From Solirubrobacterales bacterium (GTDB lineage Bacteria; Actinomycetota; Thermoleophilia; Solirubrobacterales; 70-9): DNA of 55,458 nucleotides. The notes below the pieces were generated by a model, which saw nothing but the letters and a program-made list of their open reading frames with translations, searched no databases and was not told the DNA's origin. The translations under genes and the position numbers were made by a program. The DNA is taken from NCBI GenBank assembly GCA_019694145.1, contig JAIBCJ010000005.1, forward strand, positions 1-55,458, in the 5' to 3' direction. Below, piece by piece: positions 47,881 through 54,780 of this stretch. Every line of letters starts with the position of its first letter. The stretch's first letter is position 1.

Positions 47881-48381
47881 ATGGCCCGATTGAGACTGCT
47901 GTTCACCGGTGCGCTCCTCGCGTTCGGTCTTCAGACCCTGATTCGCAGGCTGCTGCTGACGCAATTCCGGCGGAGCGTGGAGGCCCTCAACCAGGGGGAC
48001 TACGGCCCGCTGCTGGACGGTTTCGCCGATGACGCCGTGCTTCATTTCAATGACGCGCCACATCGCTGGGCCGGCGAGCATCGGGGGCGCGATCAGATCG
48101 AGACCTTCCTCAAGGATTTCGTAGCGGCCGGGCTCCAGGGAGAAATTCTCGACCTGTGGACTTCCGGCCCACCCTGGGCGATGACCGCCGTGGCCCGCTT
48201 TGACGACCGATCGACCGGACCGGACGGTCAGGAGCTCTACTCGAACCAGACCATGATCATGGTCCGGACCAGATGGGGCAAGGTGACTGAGCAGCGCGAC
48301 TTCTACGTTGACACGACCAGCATGATCGATTTCGACCGCAGGCTGACCGAGCTGGGAATCCTGCCGGTCGCCGACGGCTGA
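47881..48381 (+). CDS. NTF2-like (SnoaL-type) protein with N-terminal hydrophobic helix
   Basis: 166 residues. An N-terminal hydrophobic segment (RLLFTGALLAFGLQTLI) may anchor it. The rest is the cone-like NTF2 fold: FRRSVEALNQGDYGPLLDGFADDAVLHFNDAPHRWAGEHRGRDQIETFLKDFVAAGL, then TAVARFDDRSTGPDGQELYSNQTMIMVRTRWGKVTEQRDFYVDT. Such proteins include isomerases, hydrolases and ligand-binding proteins; nothing identifies the role here. ATG 47881 is fixed by the TACCAT -10; longer frames run through the divergent regulator. The 48394 hydrolase follows 12 bp later. Confidence 0.8.
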   Translation: MARLRLLFTGALLAFGLQTLIRRLLLTQFRRSVEALNQGDYGPLLDGFADDAVLHFNDAPHRWAGEHRGRDQIETFLKDFVAAGLQGEILDLWTSGPPWAMTAVARFDDRSTGPDGQELYSNQTMIMVRTRWGKVTEQRDFYVDTTSMIDFDRRLTELGILPVADG

Positions 48382-48393
48382 GATGCTTCCGGC

Positions 48394-49194
48394 ATGACCC
48401 CCGGGTTCACCCCCTTCCATCACGGCGGATCGGGACCGCCGCTGGTCCTGATCCACGGTTTCACCGACACCTGGCGAACCTGGGATCTGGTCATCCCCCG
48501 GCTTGAACGCGACTTCGAGGTGCTGGCGGTGACCATGCCCGGGCATGCCGGAGGCCCGGCGATCGAAGGGAAGCTCACCGTCGACACCCTCCCGTCGGGA
48601 ATCGAAGCCGCGATGGAAGCAGCCGGCTTCACTCATGCGCACCTGGCCGGAAACTCGCTCGGCGGCTGGGTCGCCCTGCAGCTCGCGGCGCGCGGTCGCG
48701 CGCTTTCGGTCACCGGCCTCGCCCCGGCCGGGGGCTGGTCGGCGGAGTTCCAGAACCAGTGGGCGCTCGATTACTTCATCACCCAGCAGGACCTGGTCAA
48801 GAAGGCGGCCCCCTACGCCGATCAGATCGCGTCGACCCCGGAAGGCCGGCGCCAGGCGACCCGCTTCATCGTCTCCGACATCGGCCTGATCACGCCGGAA
48901 ATGGTGGTTCACCAGTTGATCGGAGCCGCCAGCTGCCCGGCCGCGATGCCGATGGTCGAACTGGCCCGCGAACAGGGCTTCGAGCTGGACGCGGAGCAGA
49001 TCGAGTGCCCGGTGCGGTTCGTCTGGGGCACGGCTGACCTGCTGCTTCGCTGGCCGGAGACAGCGGTCCGCTTTCGCGAGGAGTGGCTGCCGGCGGCCGA
49101 GTTCATCGAACTCGACGGGATCGGCCACTGCCCCCAGCTGGAGGTGCCGGCCGAGGTCGCCGAGCTGATCGCCGGGACCGCCCGCCTGGCCTGA
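48394..49194 (+). CDS. Alpha/beta hydrolase (Ser type), paralogue of 39148
   Basis: 266 residues. LVLIHGFTDTWRTWDL, GNSLGGWVALQLA (Ser nucleophile), VWGTADLLLRWPE (acid) and IGHCPQLEVPAE (His) give a complete triad. HAGGPAIEG, LAPAGGW and the whole lid region align with the 39148 protein, so these are duplicated genes. It is 12 bp behind the NTF2-like gene and probably co-transcribed with it. Substrate unknown. Confidence 0.88.
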   Translation: MTPGFTPFHHGGSGPPLVLIHGFTDTWRTWDLVIPRLERDFEVLAVTMPGHAGGPAIEGKLTVDTLPSGIEAAMEAAGFTHAHLAGNSLGGWVALQLAARGRALSVTGLAPAGGWSAEFQNQWALDYFITQQDLVKKAAPYADQIASTPEGRRQATRFIVSDIGLITPEMVVHQLIGAASCPAAMPMVELAREQGFELDAEQIECPVRFVWGTADLLLRWPETAVRFREEWLPAAEFIELDGIGHCPQLEVPAEVAELIAGTARLA

Positions 49195-49210
49195 GCCGCG
49201 CGTCGGTCGT

Positions 49211-49900
49211 TCAGGGCCGGCGACCGAAGAGCACGGCGAAGCCGTGGTCCTTGAAGAGACAGTCGACGTCGGTGAAACCGATCTCTTCGAGCCATCCAAG
49301 CTGGGTCGAAAGCGGGGTCAGGTGGTCGTGGCTCATGCGTTCGACGGTGTCGGCCCATTCGGATTCGGTCAGGCCCTTCTCGAAGGCCTGGCGGCGGTGC
49401 CATTTTGCGTAGTGCTGCTGCAGGGCCGGGGTCTCGCCGAGGACGTGCTCGGCGTTGACGAAGATGCCGCCCGGTCTCAACTCCCCGAAAACCGCCTCGT
49501 AGACCGACCGCTTTCCCTCGTCGGTCAGGTGGTGAATGGCGAGGGCCGAGATCACCGCGTCAAAGGGCCCGGCCGGGATTCCCTCGTACATGTCCCCGGT
49601 CAGCACCCGGACCGCTTCTCCCAGGCTTTCCTTCGCCTGTTCCAGCATCCGCGGGGAAAAGTCAAAGAGCGTGAACGCCGCATCCGGCCAGGCTTCCGCG
49701 ACCACCGCGGAGAGCATTCCGGTTCCCGCGCCGAGGTCGAGGATCCTGAGCGGCTGGCCCTCCCTCCCGGTTTCGGGTTCGGCCAGTCCGATCGCTTCCG
49801 GCACCATCCCGTAGAAGCGCTCCATCTGGGGAATCAGCTTCTCCCTTGGGCCGCGATAGGTCGCGGCCTGCTTCTCGAAAACCGAGGTCGCCCTGGCCAT
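49211..49900 (-). CDS. Class I SAM-dependent methyltransferase
   Basis: 229 residues. SAM-binding motif I is LRILDLGAGTGMLSAVVAE, motif II acid in FTLFDFSPRML, and FDAVISALAIHHLTDEGKRSVYEAVFGELRPGGIFVNAEHVLGE is the Methyltransf_25-like centre. The methyl acceptor is unknown; small-molecule or lipid is likely. ATG 49900 is preceded at 7 nt by TAGGAT, a leaderless-type promoter, so it is transcribed apart from the isoaspartate methyltransferase gene 27 bp upstream. Confidence 0.88.
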   Translation of the reverse strand: MARATSVFEKQAATYRGPREKLIPQMERFYGMVPEAIGLAEPETGREGQPLRILDLGAGTGMLSAVVAEAWPDAAFTLFDFSPRMLEQAKESLGEAVRVLTGDMYEGIPAGPFDAVISALAIHHLTDEGKRSVYEAVFGELRPGGIFVNAEHVLGETPALQQHYAKWHRRQAFEKGLTESEWADTVERMSHDHLTPLSTQLGWLEEIGFTDVDCLFKDHGFAVLFGRRP

Positions 49901-49907
49901 GGGTCTG

Positions 49908-49913
49908 ATCCTA
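49908..49913 (-). promoter_or_regulatory. -10 box TAGGAT, leaderless-type
   Basis: TAGGAT on the minus strand ends 7 nt before ATG 49900. Confidence 0.55.
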
Positions 49914-49927
49914 GATCCTCGACCGGG

Positions 49928-50527
49928 TCAGTCCCCTTCTTCCACCAGGGGGACGAAGGCGACGGCAACCATGCGCTCGCGGGAGAGCCGGCCTTCCCGC
50001 CTTCGCCAGAGCTCCAGCCACTGATGTCGGCGCCCGACCGGCACCACCATCCGCCCGCCCTCGGCGAGTTGCCCCGGGAGCGCCTCCGGCACCTCGCCCC
50101 GAACTGCCGCGGCCACGTTGATCGCGTCAAAAGGCGCTTCCCCCGGGCAGCCGACCGACCCGTCACCGCAGATCATCTCCACGTTCACGACGCCGGCCGC
50201 AGCCAGGGACCGGCGAGCCGCTTCGACGAGTTCCGGCTGGCGCTCGATTGAGATCACCCGGCGGGCGAGCCTCGCCAGCACCGCTGCGTGATAGCCCGAG
50301 CCACCGCCCACGTCGAGGACGAGGTCGTCCTCACTCAGCTCGAGCAGCTCGCACATCGTCGCCACGACCAGTGGCTGGGAGATCGTCTGGCCCCGGCCGA
50401 TCGGCAACGGGCGGTTCTCCCAGGCAAACCGGCGCTGGTCCTCCGGAACGAAGAGATCGCGGGGAACAGCGGCGATCGCGTCGAGGACCCTGCGGTCCCC
50501 GACCTCGACCGCCAGCTGTTCGATCAG
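49928..50527 (-). CDS. pcm: Protein-L-isoaspartate O-methyltransferase, start codon unclear
   Basis: Repairs isoaspartyl residues using SAM. Translation of the frame gives RLIEQLAVEVGDRRVLDAIA, AVPRDLFVPEDQRRFAWENR, then PLPIGRGQTISQPLVVATMCELLEL and VLDVGGGSGYHAAVLARLARRVISIER, the full family order. The odd point is the start: between the in-frame stop near 50587 and the first ATG/GTG/TTG codon (TTG inside PLPIG, 50410) there is no canonical start, yet ~40 conserved residues lie there. CTG 50527 is the best near-cognate start, 10 bp after the acylase stop, giving 199 residues. A TTG start would truncate the protein; an assembly error or frameshift is also possible. Confidence 0.75.
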   Translation of the reverse strand: MIEQLAVEVGDRRVLDAIAAVPRDLFVPEDQRRFAWENRPLPIGRGQTISQPLVVATMCELLELSEDDLVLDVGGGSGYHAAVLARLARRVISIERQPELVEAARRSLAAAGVVNVEMICGDGSVGCPGEAPFDAINVAAAVRGEVPEALPGQLAEGGRMVVPVGRRHQWLELWRRREGRLSRERMVAVAFVPLVEEGD

Positions 50528-50537
50528 CCGATCCCGC

Positions 50538-52997
50538 TCAGTACCCGCGACTTTCTGCCTTCGCTCCCCCGCCGAATCGCTTCACCTTGAGCCCCGGTGA
50601 CTTCTTCTGCTGGTTGGGGCAGAAGCGATCCAGCGACCAGCCCTTCTTCGAGAAGAGCTTTGTCTGGTCGGCGTAATGCTTCGACTTCGGGTTCTCCGAC
50701 TGCGAGTAGGTCAGGATCATGCTCGCCCGCGGGCACTTCGAACCGTCCAGCCGAACCGCCTGGATGAAGCTGGAGCCGTCGCTGACCTCGGTGATGCCCT
50801 TGCCCGGAATCCAGGGGCCCCAGATCGTGTTGAAGGAACCGTAGGGCTCGTAATCCCCACCGTGGATCGGGATCTTCACCCCGTTGCGGGTCACCGTCTG
50901 GTACTTGCGGCGGGTCGCGGTCAGCGGGATGCCCTGATCCTGGAACTCGGTGATCGTGTCGGCCAATGCGATCGGCAGCGCCGAATTGAGCGTGTTCAGC
51001 CCGTTCGGGGTGGCGATCGGATCGGCGATGTCGAAGGGATTCGCGTAGACCGGGTCCGTGCTGTTGGAGTAGAGCCGGCCGGCGAACCTCTGGAAGAACA
51101 GACCGCCCTTCGAGTCGAGGTTGTTGCGGCCGTCCCATGCCTCGAGCGCGTCGCAGGCACTTGCCGTCGACACCGGCCCGCCGCTCCCGACCACCGACGG
51201 GTTGGCGTTGCAGTAATCGATCACCGGGTCGAGCAGAAGCTCCGCGCTCATCACCCGGTCGTTGAACTCCATTGCCTTGAGCGAGGCGAGGGTGAACCTG
51301 CCGTCGCCCGCGAGCTTCTCGCCGACCATCTTGTGGCCGAGCCGGGTCCGCTCGGACTGGGCGATCCCTTCCTGACCGATGATCAGGGGGAAGCCGTCGA
51401 GGGTGTGTTTGGAGTTGGTGAACCAGTAGGAGTCGTTCGAGTTCTCCGTGTAGTCGGAGCGCACCTGATACGGCATCTGGCTGGGCGGCAGGATTCCGGG
51501 ACCGGCCGCACCGGGCGCCTTCTTGCTCATGTCGCAGTTCGAATCCGAACCTTCGAAGATCGGCACCCGGTAGGACGGCCAGGTCACGATGCCGAGGCCG
51601 ACGTTGCAATCGGCGACTCGTTCATCCGTGACGTTCGGCACCGCGCCGATGTCCGCGTAAAGCGCCCGGCCCTTCGAATCGGAAGCGATCGTGTTGACCC
51701 AGGGGATGCCCTGGTACTTCTTCAGGATCTTCAGGACCTCGGGCACGCTCCGGGCCTGGTTCATCGAGTAGAAGTGGTTGATCATCCGGAAGTTGCCGGT
51801 GTTCGCGTCATAGAGCGAGTAGCCGTAATCCGTCGCCCAGCCGAACAGGTTGCTGCCCTGGAGCTGGTTGGTCATGTAGCCGTGCTCGGTCGAATAGAGG
51901 GTCCTGGTGTGAACCATCCCGTCCTTGTCCTTGACCCTGACCGTGGTCGCCTTCATCGGCTTCGACTGGCCGTCAACGATGTAGCGGGTCGGGTCGGTCG
52001 GGTCGAGCGCCTCCCGGAAGAGGATGAAACGGCGGGCGGTCGAAACCGTGTGGCTCCAGGCCATGGTGCGGGTGTGGCCGATCAGGATCACCGGCACCCC
52101 GAGCAGGCTGGCCCCGGAAACGTTGAGCCGGCCGGGGATGGTCAGCTGCGACTCGAAGAAGCGCTGGGCACCATGCCAGGGGAAGTGCGGGTTGCCGAGC
52201 AGAAGGCCGCCGCCACCCTTGACCGAGTTCTTGCCCAGGGCGACCGCGTTCGAGCCGAGACCGCCGGTGAAGTTGCCGAAGCCCTTCGGGAAATCACTGG
52301 TGGTGATGTCGGCGGGATTGACTTCATCGGCCGGGGCGGAGCCGTTCTTCCTCGTCATCGCCAAGGGCGGCTGGGCCTCGGCGATGCCGGCCATCGAGGG
52401 GTCGGTCGAGCCGTAACCGAGCAGTTGGTAGAAGCGCATGTAGACGTCGAGCACCGAGATCGGCTTGACCCAGGCCTTGCCGCGGCAACGCGGGTCGGGC
52501 AGCTTCCCTACCCCGGTCTTCCTGAGGTAGGCGTTGTAACCGGCGGCGTATCCCCTGACCGCCTGCTTGACGTCGGGCAGCGGCCCGTTCGGCGGCTTCA
52601 GGTTGATCATCTTCTGGACGGTGCCCTCCTTCCTCACCCGCTTCCAGAAGAAATCCGAGTCGAGGTTCGTAACGCCATTCGGGGCGTTGACGTCGCCGCC
52701 GAAGTAGAGCGACCGCTCGCCCCGAACCGTGGTGTAGGTGTCAGCTAGCGTGCATAGCTGCTCGCTGGCGATCGCCCAGCCGTAGCCGTAGCCGAGCCCG
52801 TAGGGGTTGTCGGCGAGGATCCGCGGGATCCCGTACTGGGTGGTGCGGATCGTGACCCGCGGCGGCTTCTTCGCCGCGTCGGCCCGGCCCGCCAGCGGCA
52901 TGGCGAAAAGGAGCATCAGTACCGCGCCAAGCCCGAACAGAACCCCGAACAAACGGCCCAGGGGACGCATTGCCCCGGACGAAGACACCTGCATCAT
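50538..52997 (-). CDS. Penicillin-acylase-family Ntn hydrolase (AHL/cyclic-lipopeptide acylase type), secreted
   Basis: 819 residues, a precursor cut into two chains. Signal peptide or anchor at residues 15-41. The alpha chain begins VTIRTTQYGIPRILADNPYGLGYGYGWAIASEQLC; the nucleophile is Ser249 in TGGLGSNAVALG, preceded by a linker. Conserved beta-chain blocks are LLLGNPHFPWHG, VILIGHTRTMAWSHT and the Asn in TENSNDSYWFTN. This subfamily includes PvdQ-like acyl-homoserine-lactone acylases and aculeacin A acylase, which remove long acyl chains. Start ATG 52997 has AAGGAGAG upstream and a CAACCG leader motif. Confidence 0.88.
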   Translation of the reverse strand: MMQVSSSGAMRPLGRLFGVLFGLGAVLMLLFAMPLAGRADAAKKPPRVTIRTTQYGIPRILADNPYGLGYGYGWAIASEQLCTLADTYTTVRGERSLYFGGDVNAPNGVTNLDSDFFWKRVRKEGTVQKMINLKPPNGPLPDVKQAVRGYAAGYNAYLRKTGVGKLPDPRCRGKAWVKPISVLDVYMRFYQLLGYGSTDPSMAGIAEAQPPLAMTRKNGSAPADEVNPADITTSDFPKGFGNFTGGLGSNAVALGKNSVKGGGGLLLGNPHFPWHGAQRFFESQLTIPGRLNVSGASLLGVPVILIGHTRTMAWSHTVSTARRFILFREALDPTDPTRYIVDGQSKPMKATTVRVKDKDGMVHTRTLYSTEHGYMTNQLQGSNLFGWATDYGYSLYDANTGNFRMINHFYSMNQARSVPEVLKILKKYQGIPWVNTIASDSKGRALYADIGAVPNVTDERVADCNVGLGIVTWPSYRVPIFEGSDSNCDMSKKAPGAAGPGILPPSQMPYQVRSDYTENSNDSYWFTNSKHTLDGFPLIIGQEGIAQSERTRLGHKMVGEKLAGDGRFTLASLKAMEFNDRVMSAELLLDPVIDYCNANPSVVGSGGPVSTASACDALEAWDGRNNLDSKGGLFFQRFAGRLYSNSTDPVYANPFDIADPIATPNGLNTLNSALPIALADTITEFQDQGIPLTATRRKYQTVTRNGVKIPIHGGDYEPYGSFNTIWGPWIPGKGITEVSDGSSFIQAVRLDGSKCPRASMILTYSQSENPKSKHYADQTKLFSKKGWSLDRFCPNQQKKSPGLKVKRFGGGAKAESRGY

Positions 52998-53034
52998 TGA
53001 CTCTCCTTCGGTTGTTTCCCTCGCGAAAAGACTA

Positions 53035-53050
53035 ACTGCAGTCGGTCCGG
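53035..53050. repeat. 16-bp inverted repeat flanking the GFA gene, left arm
   Basis: ACTGCAGTCGGTCCGG; the exact complement CCGGACCGACTGCAGT is at 53677-53692. The pair brackets the gene at 53136-53606. Confidence 0.5.
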
Positions 53051-53123
53051 TCTGTGCGGACCCCGGCGAGAGCCCGCCCTCCCGTTTGAAGCCCTGAATG
53101 GCTGGGGGCGGCTCCGTTCGGAC

Positions 53124-53129
53124 TAGAGT
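53124..53129 (+). promoter_or_regulatory. -10 box TAGAGT, leaderless-type
   Basis: TAGAGT ends 6 nt before ATG 53136 and favours that start over the internal ATG at residue 16. Confidence 0.5.
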
Positions 53130-53135
53130 TGGATC

Positions 53136-53606
53136 ATGGAGAGCTCAGCGCAGGATCAAACTTTGAAACCGGCCGAACACATGACCGGCGAGTGCATGTG
53201 CGGCAAGGTGAAGTTCGAGGTCGACCAGCCCCTGATCGGGGCGGCCCTCTGCTACTGCAAACGCTGCCAGCGCCGCACCGGATCGGGCGTCTCGGCCACC
53301 GGACTGACCCAGCCGGGCTCGTTCCGGATCACTGAAGGCGAGGATTCCGTCACGAGTTACGAGCCCGGCGACGGCGGCTTCAACAAGTACTTCTGCCGCA
53401 ACTGCAGCGGCCAGCTTTTCACCTCGCATCCCGACAACCCGGAGATCCTCGCGGTCCGGCTTGGCGCCCTCAACGAGGACCCGGGCATCCGCCCCGCTGC
53501 CCACCAATTCACCGCCTATGCCGCGCCCTGGTTCCCGGTGCCGGATGACGGCCTGCCCAAATTCCCCGAAAGACTCGACTGGACCCAGGTTCTCGGGCAA
53601 CAGTAA
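53136..53606 (+). CDS. GFA/CENP-V domain zinc protein
   Basis: 156 residues. Zinc cysteines in the order of the glutathione-dependent formaldehyde-activating (GFA) family: C20-M-C22-G, C39-Y-C41-x2-C44, and FCRNCSGQ. The enzyme from Paracoccus was proposed to join formaldehyde and glutathione; most actinobacteria use mycothiol and the role of their homologues is unknown. The first 15 residues are extra to the domain, but the TAGAGT -10 supports them. The gene stands alone, closed by a hairpin, and is bracketed by a 16-bp inverted repeat. Confidence 0.88.
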   Translation: MESSAQDQTLKPAEHMTGECMCGKVKFEVDQPLIGAALCYCKRCQRRTGSGVSATGLTQPGSFRITEGEDSVTSYEPGDGGFNKYFCRNCSGQLFTSHPDNPEILAVRLGALNEDPGIRPAAHQFTAYAAPWFPVPDDGLPKFPERLDWTQVLGQQ

Positions 53607-53612
53607 GCAGAG

Positions 53613-53648
53613 CCCCTCCCAGCGATTACTTCCTTCGGGTGGGAGGGG
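53613..53648. terminator. Hairpin between convergent genes
   Basis: CCCCTCCCA (53613-53621) and TGGGAGGGG (53640-53648), 9-bp stem with an 18-nt loop, 7 nt after the GFA stop. Confidence 0.6.
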
Positions 53649-53676
53649 CCGGTTTCCATGGGAGGTCCGGCGCAGT

Positions 53677-53692
53677 CCGGACCGACTGCAGT
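53677..53692. repeat. 16-bp inverted repeat flanking the GFA gene, right arm
   Basis: CCGGACCGACTGCAGT, exact complement of 53035-53050. Its last base is the final base of the SRPBCC gene's stop codon (53692). Confidence 0.5.
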
Positions 53693-54189
53693 CAGGTTCG
53701 GTCGGCGAGCAGTCGATCGAGCTTCGCGTAGCCCTCGTCCATGCCCTTCTCCATGCCCGACTGAAGCATGCCGTCGCGGTACTCCCTAGCCTCGAATGTA
53801 GTGAGGGTCACCAGTCTGGTCCGGCCGCCTTCGCAGGGGATCAGTTCGAGCCGGTCGATCGAAGGCGGCGGCTGGGGCTCCATCACGAAATTGAAGGTCT
53901 GGGAAAGCTTCCGCGGCTCCTCGATCTCGAGGAACTCGCCGAAGAAGACGTATTCCGCGCCGGACTCCGGGTCCTTGTGGACGTACCGGTATTTGCCGCC
54001 CGGGCGCACGTCGTACTCCTCCACCGTCATCTCCAGCCGATCGGGCCCCACCCACTGGGCGAGCAGTTCGGGATCGGTCCAGAAGTCGAAGATGACTTCC
54101 GGTGGCGCGTCGAAGATCCGCTCAGTCCGGATCTCGGTGTCGCTCGGGGTGGTGACCAGGGTCTTGTGCATTTCGGTCAATTCACTCAT
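53692..54189 (-). CDS. SRPBCC/AHSA1 domain protein, second module
   Basis: 165 residues. EIRTERIFDAPPEVIFDFWTDPELLAQWVGPDRLEMTVEEYDVRPGGKYRYVHKDPESGAEYVFFGEFLEIEEPRKLSQTFNF is a standard AHSA1-like sequence, ending in a long helix (GMLQSGMEKGMDEGYAKLDRLLA). Ligand unknown. ATG 54189 overlaps the ArsR stop as ATGA. It is related to, but clearly diverged from, the SRPBCC protein at 40774. Confidence 0.9.
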   Translation of the reverse strand: MSELTEMHKTLVTTPSDTEIRTERIFDAPPEVIFDFWTDPELLAQWVGPDRLEMTVEEYDVRPGGKYRYVHKDPESGAEYVFFGEFLEIEEPRKLSQTFNFVMEPQPPPSIDRLELIPCEGGRTRLVTLTTFEAREYRDGMLQSGMEKGMDEGYAKLDRLLADRT

Positions 54190-54548
54190 TTCTCCTGCTC
54201 CTTCTTTTGCTCTTTCTTCTCTTCGATCGCTTCTTCCAGCCGGTTCAGCTGCTGGTGACGGCGACGACGGAACTCGTCGAGCCAGAACGCGGCCTCGTCA
54301 AAGCCTTCGGTCGCCAGCTCGCACCAGCGGGTCCTTCCCCGCTTCTCGGTCCGGACCAGCCCTGCCTCCTCGAGGATCCGGATGTGTTTCTTCATCCCGG
54401 TCAGGGTCATCCCGGCTGGCCCGGCAAGCTCGGAAATGGAGGCCCCGCCCTCGCCCAGCCGGTCGAGAACCGCCAGCCGAACGGGATCGGCCAGGGCCGC
54501 AAAAGCCCGCTCCGCCGAACCCGCTCGCTCATCTAGATACTGAACCAT
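54186..54548 (-). CDS. ArsR-family regulator, second module
   Basis: 120 residues. Winged helix: RAFAALADPVRLAVLDRLGEGGASISELAGPAGMTLTGMKKHIRILEEAGLVRTEKRGRTRWCELATEGFDEAAFWLDEFRRR; no metal-binding cysteine pair. The tail is a Glu/Lys-rich coiled coil (EEAIEEKKEQKKEQEK). ATG 54548 is chosen because TATAGT ends 7 nt upstream and the codon lies in the centre of a TGAACC/GGTTCA palindrome, exactly as in the first module; the frame from 54632 would cross the promoter. Confidence 0.92.
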   Translation of the reverse strand: MVQYLDERAGSAERAFAALADPVRLAVLDRLGEGGASISELAGPAGMTLTGMKKHIRILEEAGLVRTEKRGRTRWCELATEGFDEAAFWLDEFRRRRHQQLNRLEEAIEEKKEQKKEQEK

Positions 54549-54556
54549 ACGGTTCA
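54541..54556. promoter_or_regulatory. ArsR operator spanning the start codon, second module
   Basis: TGAACC ATAC GGTTCA, perfect 6-4-6 palindrome. The arsR ATG (minus strand 54548-54546) is inside it and the -10 box adjoins it, the same geometry as at 41571-41588. Confidence 0.7.
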
Positions 54557-54561
54557 CTATA
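54556..54561 (-). promoter_or_regulatory. -10 box TATAGT, leaderless-type
   Basis: TATAGT on the minus strand ends 7 nt before ATG 54548. No good -35 is visible. Confidence 0.6.
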
Positions 54562-54580
54562 ACACACCCCATTCCCAAAG

Positions 54581-54690
54581 CCCGATTTTCGCCAAATACC
54601 GCACCCAACTCCGACCTCGTCTCAACCCCCAAAGACCGAGATCGCGTCCGTCGGCGCTATCCGCCGACAAACCGCATCTCGCGAAATGCC
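54581..54690 (-). repeat. Structured intergenic repeat, copy A
   Basis: On the minus strand this region follows the same order as 27360-27481: TCGCGAGAT, then GGATAGCGCC, CGATCTCG, TCGGAGTTGGG and GCGGTATTTGGCGAAAA. TCGGAGTTGGG (plus-strand complement at 54604-54614) is identical in both. Here GATCTCGGTCT can pair with AGACGAGGTC, so an inner hairpin is kept with different bases. No gene is seen in 54562-54916. Confidence 0.5.
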
Positions 54691-54705
54691 ACCGCCACAA
54701 ACCCC

Positions 54706-54724
54706 GAGCGGGTCGTGCACAGGG
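54706..54724 (+). repeat. 19-bp direct repeat, first copy
   Basis: GAGCGGGTCGTGCACAGGG, repeated exactly at 54762-54780 with a 56-bp period. Confidence 0.6.
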
Positions 54725-54761
54725 ACCTCCAGCCGTTCGCTGCCGAGTCGTCACAAGACTT

Positions 54762-54780
54762 GAGCGGGTCGTGCACAGGG
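54762..54780 (+). repeat. 19-bp direct repeat, second copy
   Basis: GAGCGGGTCGTGCACAGGG, identical to 54706-54724; it leads directly into the long hairpin at 54781-54895. Confidence 0.6.

Noticed and set aside
47875-49299. Long N-terminal extension of the GntR regulator frame
   Set aside because: It passes antisense through two good plus-strand genes; the GntR winged helix begins at 47856 and a promoter for the divergent gene sits at 47869.
50676-52748. 690-residue plus-strand open frame
   Set aside because: Antisense shadow of the acylase gene; no signal, motif or promoter.
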